A stretch of DNA of 64,000 nucleotides from Stenotrophomonas sp. UBA2302. Its GTDB lineage: Bacteria > Pseudomonadota > Gammaproteobacteria > Xanthomonadales > Xanthomonadaceae. The position numbers were made by a program, and so were the translations under genes. Below the pieces are notes generated by a model, which worked only from the letters and a program-made list of their open reading frames with translations, did not search any database and was not told the DNA's origin. Below, in pieces: positions 45,221 to 53,280 of the stretch (position 1 is the stretch's first letter; every line of letters starts with the position of its first letter). Location: the NCBI GenBank assembly GCA_002345545.1, contig DDVW01000056.1, positions 444-64,443 of the forward strand, read 5' to 3'.

Positions 45221-45735
45221 GTGCGACACGTACGTTCGTGCCGCTCTGGCACCGGGGCCAACCCGAACACACGTAGTGAAAACCCCTCGGGGTTAATTAG
45301 ACATTGCTGGTGAAGCTGAGGTCGTACATTTCAGCTTCGCCGCAAGGGCGATGTTGGGTGTACATGGAATACCTCCATGGCCCTGCCATGCCCTGCAAAT
45401 CAAGGCTCTTTCTGCAATAGAGAGCGGCCAACTACACGACACGAACGGTGTCTTGTTGATCATTGTCCTGCCTGTCTGGAAGACAGGAAGTAGGACCCGG
45501 CGTGTGACCGCCGGTAGCCTTAGATGGCGTGCGTCTCTGGCAACGGAGGGGTGCGAAGCCCATCAAACAAGTCCCCCGCAAGGGGCGCAACAACCGCGAG
45601 GTTTTGCGCAGATTCTGGTAGCAGCAGACCGGATGAGGGGCGAGGCTGGCTGAAATGGGTAACTTTTGTGAACTGTTGATAAACGTCGTAAGAAGAGAAG
45701 TGCTCAAGCTGCTAGCGGGCATTTTCGTGGCCGGT

Positions 45736-45758
45736 CATTCCGCTTCATGTACGGAATG
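45736..45758 (+). other. EBS1 hairpin of the group II intron (candidate)
   Basis: CATTCCG (45736-45742) and CGGAATG (45752-45758) form a seven-base-pair stem with a loop CTTCATGTA. The loop bases TCATG (45745-45749) are complementary to CATGA (45216-45220), the last five bases before the insertion site. Five base pairs in a domain I terminal loop is the expected EBS1-IBS1 contact that selects the 5' splice site. Confidence 0.6.
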
Positions 45759-46094
45759 CGTCACCAGACAAGCCACCGGCGAACAGACAGACCCTGCCTC
45801 AGTCGTGTGATCTCCAAGGAACGTGGTAAGCCCGTCTTCCTGCCCTCCGGGCAGGCCGACCGCAAGGAAGGCTGTAGGGGATACGGGTATGGGATACCAG
45901 AGAAAGCAAATGCCGGTCTGTAACGGATCGGATAGGCCCACTTCTGGTTGGTCTGTACTCGCGTAACTCCTGATTGACCTCATCAGTCGTAGGCAGAAAT
46001 TCCGCCTACTTATTCATCTAACCCGACCGGGCGCATGCCGCCCTCTCGGGCGCTCCATGTCTTCGGCCGCGGTTATCACTGGAAGGAACGAAGC

Positions 46095-47798
46095 ATGAGA
46101 GTGACTCCTTTGGAGCCTGCACGTTCCCGCATTCCTGACACCTGGCACCAGATCGACTGGTCCCGGGTGGAACGAAATGTGCGGGGAATACAGGTTCGTA
46201 TCGCGAAGGCAACACAGGAAGGCCAGTGGCGCAAGGTGAAAGCCCTGCAACGCTGGCTGACCCGCTCGTACTGCGGCAAGGCAATGGCCGTGAGGCGAGT
46301 GACAGAAAACCGAGGTGCCAGAACCCCGGGAATCGACAACGAAACCTGGAAGGAACCGGAAGCCCGCGTGGAAGCGATAGGCCGGATGCGGCGGCGAGGG
46401 TACAAACCCAAGCCGTTGCGCCGTGTCTACATCCCCAAGGCCAACGGCAAGGAACGTCCGCTGGGTATCCCGACGATGTTGGATCGGGCCATGCAGGCGC
46501 TGTACTTGCTGGCACTGGAACCGGTGAGTGAGTCAAGCAGCGATCCGAACAGCTACGGCTTCAGGATCAACCGCTCGACGCACGACGCCATGGGCCAGTT
46601 GTTTGTGTCCCTATCCCAGAAGGCTTCTGCCGAATGGGTATTGGAGGCCGACATCAAGGGGTGCTTCGACTGGATCAATCACGACTGGCTGCTGCGTAAC
46701 GTCCTGATGGACAAGGCAGTGCTCGGGAAGTGGTTGAAGGCCGGAGTCATCCACAAGGGCCTGCTTCAGAAGACCGAAGCAGGAACGCCACAGGGCGGCA
46801 TCATCAGCCCGACATTGGCGAACGTGACACTGAACGGGCTGGAGTCCGGCTTGCAGGCGCATCTCATCGCGCAGGTAGGCAAGACAAAGGCCAGGAATCT
46901 CAAGGTACATGTGGTGCGGTACGCAGACGACTTCGTGATTACCGGCAGCTCGAAAGAACTGCTGGAACAGGAAGTGAAGCCGTGGCTGGAACGGTTCCTC
47001 AAGGAGCGAGGGCTGGAACTGTCCACGGAGAAAACGCACATCGTGCACATCGACGACGGGTTCGATTTCCTGGGGTGGAATTTCCGCAAGTACGCGGGAA
47101 AACTGCTCATCACGCCGAGCAAGAAGAACGTGCAAGCGTTCTACCGCAAGGCCAAGGAAATCATCAGTGGACACAAGACGGCAAGGCAGGGCCAATTGAT
47201 CGACCTGCTGAACCCGATGTTGCGGGGCTGGGCGAATTACCACAGCCCCGTAGTGGCCAAGAAGGCGTTCAGTCGTATGGATCACCTGTTGTTCCGTGCG
47301 ATCTGGCGTTGGTGTAAACGGCGGCACTCCAAGAAGAAGGTGGACTGGGTACGGAAGAAGTATTTCCACTCGGTCGAACTTCGGAACTGGGTGTTTGCCG
47401 GGCGAACGGTAGGCAGCAATGGGAAGTGGCGGACAGCAACGTTGTTGACGCTGGCCGACACCCCCATCCGCAGGCACACGAAGGTGAAGGGGAGCTACAA
47501 CCCCTTTGACCCGGCCGATGAGAAGTACGGGGAAACCCTGCGCCAACAGCGAATGCTGCACAGCAGACGCCACCGGTTGCAGTGGACGTCCCTGTTCCAA
47601 TCACAAGCCGGATGCTGTGCCTTGTGCGGTGGGGCGATAACGCGGGAGACCGGATGGCACGACCACCACATCGTCTATAGGGCGATGGGCGGGTCGGATA
47701 CACTGGGCAACCGCGTTCTTCTGCACCCTGTATGTCATACCCGAGTCCATCAGCTTGGTTTGAATGTTGTAAAGCCGGCCTCCTCACGGAGGCTTTAA
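46095..47798 (+). CDS. ltrA: Group II intron reverse transcriptase/maturase with HNH endonuclease
   Basis: 567 residues. RT blocks: GKERPLGIPTMLDRAMQAL, SYGFRINRSTHDAMGQLF, WVLEADIKGCFDWINHDWLL, GTPQGGIISPTLANVTLNGLE and VVRYADDFVITG with the catalytic YADD (about residue 280). The maturase X domain follows (FLGWNFRKYAGKLLITPSKKNV, LLNPMLRGWANYH), then a Cys-pair HNH domain (CALCGGAI, GWHDHHIVYRAMGGSDTLGN, HPVCHTRVHQLG). All catalytic residues appear present, so the intron may be active. GGAAGGAACG precedes the ATG. Lower GC third positions than its neighbours and a different gene style indicate transfer. Confidence 0.95.
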   Translation: MRVTPLEPARSRIPDTWHQIDWSRVERNVRGIQVRIAKATQEGQWRKVKALQRWLTRSYCGKAMAVRRVTENRGARTPGIDNETWKEPEARVEAIGRMRRRGYKPKPLRRVYIPKANGKERPLGIPTMLDRAMQALYLLALEPVSESSSDPNSYGFRINRSTHDAMGQLFVSLSQKASAEWVLEADIKGCFDWINHDWLLRNVLMDKAVLGKWLKAGVIHKGLLQKTEAGTPQGGIISPTLANVTLNGLESGLQAHLIAQVGKTKARNLKVHVVRYADDFVITGSSKELLEQEVKPWLERFLKERGLELSTEKTHIVHIDDGFDFLGWNFRKYAGKLLITPSKKNVQAFYRKAKEIISGHKTARQGQLIDLLNPMLRGWANYHSPVVAKKAFSRMDHLLFRAIWRWCKRRHSKKKVDWVRKKYFHSVELRNWVFAGRTVGSNGKWRTATLLTLADTPIRRHTKVKGSYNPFDPADEKYGETLRQQRMLHSRRHRLQWTSLFQSQAGCCALCGGAITRETGWHDHHIVYRAMGGSDTLGNRVLLHPVCHTRVHQLGLNVVKPASSRRL

Positions 47799-47806
47799 TC
47801 AGGCTT

Positions 47807-47881
47807 GAGCCGTATGCGGGGAAACTCGCACGTACGGTTCTTAGGGGGGAGGGTTCATGCAAATGAGCCCTCCCACCCGAC
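47807..47881 (+). other. Group II intron domains V and VI
   Basis: Domain V is a 34-base hairpin (47807-47840) opening with GAGC (the catalytic AGC triad), capped by a GAAA-like loop (GGGGAAACUC) and closing in GTACGGTTC. Domain VI is a GC hairpin, GGGAGGG..CCCTCCC with loop around TTCATGCAAATGAG, with the unpaired A of the branch region near the 3' strand and a final CGAC at the splice site. The domain VI loop also encodes ATG codons used by the downstream gene. Confidence 0.85.
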
Positions 47882-48597
47882 GCGACTCCTATCCTGTTCC
47901 CTATGACGACGCGCAGCTGGTCGTCTTCGACTTCGATCACACCCTGTACGACGGCGATTCGGGCAGCCACCTGTTCGCCTGGCTGATCAAGCGCAATCCG
48001 TTGCGGCTGCTGGCCGCATTGCTCATCACCCCGGTTTTCGGACCGTTGGTGGCGATGTTGCCGACCCGGCGCTTCGGGATTTCCGGTTATGTGTGGATCG
48101 CCACGTTCGGCCTGCACCGGGCGCGTGAGTTCAACCGCATCATCGACCAGTACGTGCTCCGGCATGAGGCGGAAATCCGCCAGAAGCTGCTGCCGCATGC
48201 GCTGGACGTGTTCGCCGCGCACCGCAGGGCCGGTGACCGGGTGGTGGTCGCCACCGGCGCACCGCCGGAGCTGGCCCGCGCCATCCTCACGTTCGTCGCC
48301 CATCAGGGCGTGCCGGTGATCGGCAGCGAGGTAGGCCCGCGACTGGGGGCGATGGGCGCCACCCGGCACTGCCACAACGAGGAAAAAATGCGCATGCTGC
48401 GCGAACGCGGCTACGGCGACATCGCCATCGCCTATTCGGACAGCACCGCCGACCTGCCGCTGCTCAAGGCGGCCAGGGCGCCGGTGGTGGTCAATCCGAA
48501 GCATTCGCGCGTGGCGTATTTCGGCAAGGTATTGCCGGCCGGTACACCGATCCTGAACTGGGGTTGCCCGGGCCGTGGTGGTGATCCACTGCCCTGA
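47857..48597 (+). CDS. HAD superfamily phosphatase (HAD-IB, SerB-like), 5' end interrupted by the intron
   Basis: 246 residues as now encoded. HAD motif I is VVFDFDHTLYDGDSG, motif II VVVATGAPPEL, and motif III with IAIAYSDSTADLPLL; a hydrophobic C1 cap has two membrane-like helices, as in PlsC-linked phosphatases. The substrate is a phosphomonoester of unknown kind. The native start was ATG overlapping trpC TGA (MSDSYPVPYDDAQ...); the intron cuts it after four bases. The present ATG (47857, or 47863) lies in intron domain VI behind GGGGGGAGGG and gives about eight foreign N-terminal residues. After splicing the native start would return. Confidence 0.85.
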   Translation: MQMSPPTRRDSYPVPYDDAQLVVFDFDHTLYDGDSGSHLFAWLIKRNPLRLLAALLITPVFGPLVAMLPTRRFGISGYVWIATFGLHRAREFNRIIDQYVLRHEAEIRQKLLPHALDVFAAHRRAGDRVVVATGAPPELARAILTFVAHQGVPVIGSEVGPRLGAMGATRHCHNEEKMRMLRERGYGDIAIAYSDSTADLPLLKAARAPVVVNPKHSRVAYFGKVLPAGTPILNWGCPGRGGDPLP

Positions 48598-48631
48598 CCG
48601 GGACGCAATCCGGACAGTCACAAGGTGATGC

Positions 48632-48658
48632 GGGCGGCCATCAGAAGCCGCCCCTCTT
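48632..48658 (+). terminator. Possible terminator after the phosphatase gene
   Basis: Stem GGGCGGC / GCCGCCC with an eight-base loop, followed by CTCTT. The T-run is short, so termination would be weak. It follows the phosphatase stop by 35 bases. Confidence 0.45.
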
Positions 48659-48670
48659 GGCCGTGACCGG

Positions 48671-48704
48671 AAAAGAGCCTGTCATACACGGATGTGGCAG
48701 GCTC
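48671..48704 (-). terminator. Intrinsic terminator of clp
   Basis: On the minus strand a stem GAGCCTGCCA / TGACAGGCTC (ten pairs, one G-U) is followed by TTTT. It lies 59 bases after the clp stop codon. Confidence 0.75.
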
Positions 48705-48763
48705 CCGCTTATGCGTTGATGCTCTTCCGACAATGCCGGGCGGAGCGTCTGCCTGAAGCCGGT

Positions 48764-49453
48764 TCAGCGGGTTCCGTACAGCACCACGGTCTTGCCGCGC
48801 GCATGCAGCAGGCCGTCGACCTGCAGCTTCTTCAGTACCCGGCCGGCCATTTCACGCGAACAGCCGACCAGCCGGGCGATTTCCTGGCGCGAAATCCGCA
48901 GCTGCGTGCCTTGCGGATGGCTCATCGACTCCGGCTCCTTGGCCAGGTCGTGCAGGGTGCGGATGATGCGGTCGGTCACGTCTAGGAACGCCAGCCGGCT
49001 GGCCTTGCGGCTGGTGTGCAGCAGACGTCGCGAGATCTGTGAGCCGATCGCATACAGCAGCTTGGGCGCATCCGCGGACAGCGGCCCGAGGAACAGCTGA
49101 TGCAGACGCTCGTAGCTGATTTCGGCCAGTTCACACGGGGTGCGGGTACGCAGGATGACCTCGCGCTTGTCCGACTCGATGAACAGGCCCATCTCGCCGA
49201 CGAACTCGCCGGCGCCGAAATAGCCCAGCACCAGTTCGCGGTCGTCCTCTTCCTCGGCAATGATGCTGACCGAGCCGCTGATGACGTAATACATGGTGCC
49301 GGCGGCGTCGCCGGGGCGGAAAACATCGGTCCGGGTGGGATAGCGGCGGCGGTGGCTGTGGGCCAGGAAACGATCGATGGTGGCTATGTCCAGAGCCAGT
49401 GGGCTGGAGGCGAGACGCGCAGTAGACACGGTTTTGACGTTCCCTTGGCTCAT
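48764..49453 (-). CDS. clp: CRP-like protein Clp, cyclic di-GMP-responsive regulator
   Basis: 229 residues. The cyclic-nucleotide-binding beta roll has VFRPGDAAGTMYYVISGSVSIIAEEEDDRELVLGYFGAGEFVGEMGLF, a long dimer helix and a C-terminal HTH (QLRISRQEIARLVGCSREMAGRVLKKLQVDGLL). The Glu-rich EEEDDRELVL stretch and reduced cAMP-pocket match fit Clp of xanthomonads, which binds DNA without cAMP and is inhibited by cyclic di-GMP. It controls virulence and extracellular enzymes as a global regulator. It is divergent from speD across about 150 bases, a conserved arrangement in the group. Confidence 0.93.
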   Translation of the reverse strand: MSQGNVKTVSTARLASSPLALDIATIDRFLAHSHRRRYPTRTDVFRPGDAAGTMYYVISGSVSIIAEEEDDRELVLGYFGAGEFVGEMGLFIESDKREVILRTRTPCELAEISYERLHQLFLGPLSADAPKLLYAIGSQISRRLLHTSRKASRLAFLDVTDRIIRTLHDLAKEPESMSHPQGTQLRISRQEIARLVGCSREMAGRVLKKLQVDGLLHARGKTVVLYGTR

Positions 49454-49606
49454 GATGACATTCGTGGGGCGGTGAACCCGCCGATCCGGGCAAGCTTAGC
49501 GACGCGCATGATGGCGGGCAAACCTATATGACCGGATGCACGTATCACAGGGGGGAACTTTGCCCCATAATCGACCCCTTTCCCACCATTCACAGGATCG
49601 ACCGCC

Positions 49607-50401
49607 GTGGTCAAGCCGTTGCCTCGCCTGAGGTTGCAAGGGTTCAACAACCTCACCAAGGCCTTGAGCTTCAACATTTATGACGTCTGCTACGCGCGCA
49701 GCGAAGAGGAACGCCAGCGCTACATCGAGTACATCGACGAGGAATACAACGCCGATCGTCTCACGCAGATCCTCACGGACGTTGCCGAAATCATTGGTGC
49801 GAACATCCTCAATATCGCACGCCAGGACTACGACCCGCAGGGCGCGTCGGTGACCATCCTCATCTCCGAGGAGCCGGTGATCGACAAGCAGGCGGCCGGC
49901 AAGGAGCTGATCTCCGATGCGGTGGTCGCGCACATGGACAAGTCGCACATCACCGTGCACACCTACCCGGAAACGCATCCGCAGGAAGGTATCGCCACGT
50001 TCCGTGCCGACATCGATGTGGCCACCTGCGGTGTGATCTCGCCGCTGAAGGCGCTGAACTACCTGATCGAGAGTCTGGAATCGGACATCGTGATCATGGA
50101 TTACCGCGTGCGTGGCTTCACCCGTGACGTGAAGGGCAAGAAGCACTACATCGATCACAAGATCAATTCGATCCAGAATTTCCTGGCCAAGAACATCAAG
50201 TCGCGTTACCAGACCTTCGATGTCAACGTTTACCAGGAAAACATCTTCCACACGAAGATGCACCTGAAGGACTTCGACCTGGACCAGTACCTGTTCGAGG
50301 AGAAGGCCAGGAACCTGTCCTTCAAGGAACGCATGAAGATCGAAACGCTGCTCAAGCGCGAGATCGAGGAGCTGTTCCACGGCCGCAACCTGGCCGAGTA
50401 A
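49607..50401 (+). CDS. speD: S-adenosylmethionine decarboxylase proenzyme
   Basis: 264 residues, E. coli type. It supplies decarboxylated SAM for spermidine synthesis. The self-cleavage site is in [15 protein letters not shown]: the Ser after Lys becomes the pyruvoyl group. Other conserved segments are [21 protein letters not shown] and [28 protein letters not shown]. The start is GTG 49607 with AGGAT about ten bases upstream; no ATG gives a family-like N-terminus. It is divergent from clp. Confidence 0.95.
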   Translation: MVKPLPRLRLQGFNNLTKALSFNIYDVCYARSEEERQRYIEYIDEEYNADRLTQILTDVAEIIGANILNIARQDYDPQGASVTILISEEPVIDKQAAGKELISDAVVAHMDKSHITVHTYPETHPQEGIATFRADIDVATCGVISPLKALNYLIESLESDIVIMDYRVRGFTRDVKGKKHYIDHKINSIQNFLAKNIKSRYQTFDVNVYQENIFHTKMHLKDFDLDQYLFEEKARNLSFKERMKIETLLKREIEELFHGRNLAE

Positions 50402-50441
50402 GCGCTCACTGCGTTGGCCGGCGTTGCCGGTGCGCGTGACA

Positions 50442-50522
50442 GGCGGGACGGCCCGCCCCCCGGATGATCCGGGGACCACAGCCGACGGCGGCCCGGAGCT
50501 CACGCACCGGGCCGTTTTTTTT
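50442..50522 (+). promoter_or_regulatory. Guanidine-II (mini-ykkC type) riboswitch with overlapping terminator
   Basis: Two stem-loops share the tetraloop ACGG: GGCGGG-ACGG-CCCGCC (50442-50457) and GCCG-ACGG-CGGC (50481-50492). Paired hairpins with ACGR loops define mini-ykkC RNA, whose ligand is guanidinium. An intrinsic terminator CGGCCCGG / CCGGGCCG (50489-50496 with 50507-50514) followed by eight T overlaps the 3' arm of the second hairpin. Guanidine binding should hold that arm and prevent termination, turning on the exporter gene downstream. A third hairpin (CCCCGGA-TGA-TCCGGGG) fills the linker. Position ahead of sugE supports the call. Confidence 0.8.
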
Positions 50523-50547
50523 GGCATGAAATCAGGGAGAAAACACG

Positions 50548-50862
50548 ATGGCCTGGATCTATCTGCTGGTGGCCGGTCTGTTCGAAGTGGTCTGGGCCAT
50601 CGGCCTGAAGTACACCGAAGGCTGGACGCGCCTGTGGCCCAGCGTGGGCACGCTGGTGGCGATGGGGGTGAGCTTCTGGTGCCTGTCGCAGTCGTTGCGG
50701 TCGATTCCGATCGGCACCGGCTATGCGATATGGACCGGGATCGGGGCGGTGGGCGCTGCGGCGCTGGGCATCGTGCTGTTCGGCGACAGTGCTTCCTGGC
50801 CGCGTCTGCTGTGCATCGGCCTGATCGTTTCGGGTGTGATCGGCCTGAAGCTGTTCGGCTGA
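50548..50862 (+). CDS. sugE: SugE/Gdx-type guanidinium exporter (SMR family)
   Basis: 104 residues, four membrane helices, small multidrug resistance family. The conserved Glu is in [27 protein letters not shown] and the SugE-type GLKYTEG loop and [24 protein letters not shown] are intact. Members with this signature export guanidinium by proton exchange. The ATG is preceded by GGGAGAA. The guanidine-II riboswitch in its leader strongly supports the substrate. Confidence 0.93.
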   Translation: MAWIYLLVAGLFEVVWAIGLKYTEGWTRLWPSVGTLVAMGVSFWCLSQSLRSIPIGTGYAIWTGIGAVGAAALGIVLFGDSASWPRLLCIGLIVSGVIGLKLFG

Positions 50863-50945
50863 CAGCGGCTCGAGGCGTCGGGTGATGCCGTGAAGGGGGC
50901 GCCGCTGGCAATGTCCGGCGCCACCCCTGTCCTGCCGGTTTCGGT

Positions 50946-51593
50946 TCAGATCCGGTAGGCCACGGTCTTCATGACTTTGGAGGCCAGTGCCATCACCGAG
51001 GGGATCGGGAAGGGCAGTTTGCGGGCGCCGGCATGTTCGGCATGCTCGGCGTGGCGGGCCTCATCGTCCTTCATCACCTTGAGGATCTCGCGGCTGCGCT
51101 GGTCGGCTGCCGGCAGGGTTTCCAGATGCTCGTCGAGGTGGGCTTCGACCTGGCGCTCGGTCTCCACCACGAAGCCCAGGTTCCAGCCGTCGCCACGCAG
51201 GCCCGCCAGTGTGCCGATGGTATAGCTGCCGGCATACCACAGCGGGTTGAACAGGCTGGGGCGGCTGCCCAGTTCGCGCAGGCGGTCGGCGCACCAGCTC
51301 AGGTGGTCGGTTTCTTCCTGCGCCGCGGCAAGCAGGTGCTTACGGGTGGCGGGATCGCGGGCAACCGCGGCTTGTCCGAAATACAGCCCCTGGGCGCAGA
51401 CTTCGCCAACATGGTTGATGCGCATCAGGCCGGCGGCATGGCGCGTCTCCGCCGGCTCCAGGACCACCTCGGGGGTATCCCCGGCAGGGTTGGCGCGGGC
51501 CGCCGCCGGGTTGCCGAACACCGTGTCCAGTGCGCGTTGTGCTTCGGTGAGCAGGTGGTCCAGCGGGGTCTGTACGCGGGCGATGGTGGTCAT
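50946..51593 (-). CDS. coq7: 3-demethoxyubiquinol 3-hydroxylase
   Basis: 215 residues of the Coq7/UbiF-alternative di-iron family. Metal ligand segments: [62 protein letters not shown] and [16 protein letters not shown] (ExxH pairs). It carries out a late hydroxylation in ubiquinone synthesis at the membrane. The ATG at 51593 is chosen; the open frame upstream has no plausible start. Divergent from rplM. Confidence 0.93.
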   Translation of the reverse strand: MTTIARVQTPLDHLLTEAQRALDTVFGNPAAARANPAGDTPEVVLEPAETRHAAGLMRINHVGEVCAQGLYFGQAAVARDPATRKHLLAAAQEETDHLSWCADRLRELGSRPSLFNPLWYAGSYTIGTLAGLRGDGWNLGFVVETERQVEAHLDEHLETLPAADQRSREILKVMKDDEARHAEHAEHAGARKLPFPIPSVMALASKVMKTVAYRI

Positions 51594-51679
51594 GGCGGTC
51601 TGGAGCGGGCGGGGTGTCGGGATTCTCGCCGCTGCTCCCGAGCCTGCCAAGGCCGCCTGTTGCCACAAGGTCCGGGAGC

Positions 51680-51708
51680 TTGCGCCCGCTCCACTCGGCG
51701 GGTATGAT
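51680..51708 (+). promoter_or_regulatory. rplM-rpsI promoter
   Basis: TTGCGC (51680-51685), 17-base spacer and TATGAT (51703-51708). The 5' leader that follows carries a six-base-pair hairpin CGGCGG / CCGCCG just before the rplM start region. It might serve L13-dependent autoregulation, but that is only a guess. Confidence 0.6.
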
Positions 51709-51794
51709 TCGGCGCTTGTGTTTCATCTTCACAACGCGTGGCAGAGTTCCGGCGGGTCTTCCGCCGCAATGAGCCCGACCTAACAGAGTTCTTT

Positions 51795-52223
<429 letters not shown>

Positions 52224-52225
52224 TC

Positions 52226-52618
52226 ATGGCTATCACGCAAAACTACGGCACTGGCCGCCGCAAGTCCTCCACCGCCCGTGTGTTCCTGCGCAAGGGTGCC
52301 GGCAACATCACCGTCAATGGCCGTCCGCTGGACGAGTTCTTTGGCCGTGAAACCGCGCGCATGATCGTGCGTCAGCCGCTGGAACTGACCAACAACACCG
52401 AGAGCTTCGACATCCTGGTCACCGCCTCCGGTGGCGGCACCACCGGTCAGGCCGGTGCGATCCGCCTGGGCATCGCCCGTGCGCTGGTCGAATACGACGA
52501 AACCCTGAAGACCGAGCTGCGCAAGGCCGGCTTCATGACCCGTGACGCCCGTGAAGTCGAGCGTAAGAAGGTCGGTCTGCACAAGGCCCGTCGCGCCACC
52601 CAGTTCTCCAAGCGCTGA
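52226..52618 (+). CDS. rpsI: Ribosomal protein S9
   Basis: 130 residues. [34 protein letters not shown] segment and the basic tail [18 protein letters not shown] match S9, whose C-terminal Lys-Arg reaches the ribosomal P-site tRNA. It starts two bases after rplM. Confidence 0.98.
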   Translation: MAITQNYGTGRRKSSTARVFLRKGAGNITVNGRPLDEFFGRETARMIVRQPLELTNNTESFDILVTASGGGTTGQAGAIRLGIARALVEYDETLKTELRKAGFMTRDAREVERKKVGLHKARRATQFSKR

Positions 52619-52667
52619 TTTCCAGCGTGCTGGATCGGGCAACTCCGGTTGCCCGGCTGGTTGCGAA

Positions 52668-52696
52668 GCAAAAGCCCGGCCTGGCCGGGCTTTTGC
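52668..52696 (+). terminator. Intrinsic terminator after rpsI
   Basis: Long palindrome GCAAAAGCCCGGCC / GGCCGGGCTTTTGC with a central T. Both strands have T-rich ends. Preceded at 52636-52655 by a separate hairpin CGGGCAAC-TCCG-GTTGCCCG without T-run. Confidence 0.8.
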
Positions 52697-52753
52697 TGTT
52701 CTGGTGGCAGGTGTTTTGCCGGTCCGCGCAGTCTCGGCGGATTCCGGGCAAAG

Positions 52754-52784
52754 AAAAAGGCCAGATCATTTGATCTGGCCTTTT
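52754..52784 (-). terminator. Terminator downstream of the distal tRNA-Gln
   Basis: Ten-base-pair stem GGCCAGATCA / TGATCTGGCC with loop TT, flanked by A5 on one side and T4 on the other, so it can end transcription in both directions. On the minus strand it ends the tRNA transcript seven bases after the CCA. Confidence 0.85.
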
Positions 52785-52790
52785 GGTATC

Positions 52791-52865
52791 TGGCAGCCCC
52801 GGAAGGATTCGAACCTCCGAATGCCTGAGTCAGAGTCAGGTGCCTTACCGCTTGGCGACGGGGCT
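52791..52865 (-). tRNA. tRNA-Gln(CUG), copy 1
   Basis: 75 bases with encoded CCA. Acceptor AGCCCCG / CGGGGCT, anticodon stem CCTGA / TCAGG with loop CTCTGAC giving anticodon CTG (codon CAG), T arm GGAGG-TTCGAAT-CCTTC. Identical in sequence to copy 2. It has its own promoter upstream. Confidence 0.95.
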
Positions 52866-52877
52866 GTGGAATGCGGG

Positions 52878-52906
52878 ATTATCGCATGTCGCACATCGAA
52901 GGCCAA
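52878..52906 (-). promoter_or_regulatory. Promoter of tRNA-Gln copy 1
   Basis: On the minus strand TTGGCC (52906-52901), 17 bases, GATAAT (52883-52878), placing the start close to the mature 5' end of the tRNA. It makes copy 1 independent of the terminator that follows copy 2. Confidence 0.6.
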
Positions 52907-52940
52907 GGTGCGGGCGATCGTGCGGGCTGCGATGCGATGA

Positions 52941-52969
52941 AAAAAAAGCCAGATCGGAGATCTGGCTTT
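52941..52969 (-). terminator. Terminator after tRNA-Gln copy 2
   Basis: Stem AAAGCCAGATC / GATCTGGCTTT with loop GGA; on the minus strand it ends in a T-run (A7 at 52941-52947). Its stem shares GCCAGATC with the terminator after copy 1, so the tRNA and its terminator appear duplicated together. Confidence 0.8.
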
Positions 52970-52977
52970 CTGGAATT

Positions 52978-53052
52978 TGGCAGCCCCGGAAGGATTCGAA
53001 CCTCCGAATGCCTGAGTCAGAGTCAGGTGCCTTACCGCTTGGCGACGGGGCT
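52978..53052 (-). tRNA. tRNA-Gln(CUG), copy 2
   Basis: 75 bases, identical to copy 1 (anticodon CTG, encoded CCA). It lies 32 bases after tRNA-Met in the transcript and is followed by its own terminator. Confidence 0.95.
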
Positions 53053-53084
53053 GCAGGTTGAGGGCTTTCCAGCTCTCGCTCCCT

Positions 53085-53161
53085 TGGTGGCTATGGGTGG
53101 ACTCGAACCACCGACCCCAGCATTATGAGTGCTGTGCTCTAACCGGCTGAGCTACATAGCC
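53085..53161 (-). tRNA. tRNA-Met(CAU), elongator
   Basis: 77 bases. Acceptor GGCTATG / CATAGCC, discriminator A and encoded CCA, anticodon stem CAGCA / TGCTG with loop CTCATAA, anticodon CAT. The Watson-Crick first pair (G-C) and T arm GGTGG-TTCGAGT-CCACC mark it as elongator rather than initiator. First gene of the tRNA-Met-Gln transcript. Confidence 0.94.
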
Positions 53162-53175
53162 TCAGGGAGCCCGCA

Positions 53176-53204
53176 ATTATTCTCGGGTAGCCGGTTCATG
53201 TCAA
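53176..53204 (-). promoter_or_regulatory. Strong promoter of the tRNA-Met-Gln transcript
   Basis: Minus strand TTGACA (53204-53199), 17-base spacer, AATAAT (53181-53176). Five of six bases match the consensus at -10 and all six at -35. Confidence 0.75.
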
Positions 53205-53280
53205 TAGATTTTTTCCGCGCTTGTGGCCCGGCGGTCACCATGGCAGAGTCACTGCAGTAGATTTTTCAGGAGTCCGCATC

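Larger units (their letters stand above)
45221..47881 (+). mobile_element. Group II intron, inserted in the trpC-phosphatase junction
   Basis: About 2661 bases. The 5' end is GTGCG (group II consensus GUGYG) at 45221. The RNA part runs to 46094 (domains I-III), the middle is the RT-maturase gene, and the 3' part has domain V (47807-47840) and domain VI ending CCCGAC at 47881. Removing it restores ATG AGC GAC TCC TAT, a perfect in-frame start for the phosphatase overlapping the trpC stop. A loop at 45743-45751 contains TCATG, complementary to CATGA just before the insertion point (EBS1-IBS1). The boundaries are supported by both ends and by the restored reading frame. Confidence 0.9.

Noticed and set aside
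45221-46094. Possible protein genes in the 5' part of the group II intron
   Set aside because: Short open frames there overlap the structured RNA domains I-III and have no protein-like composition.
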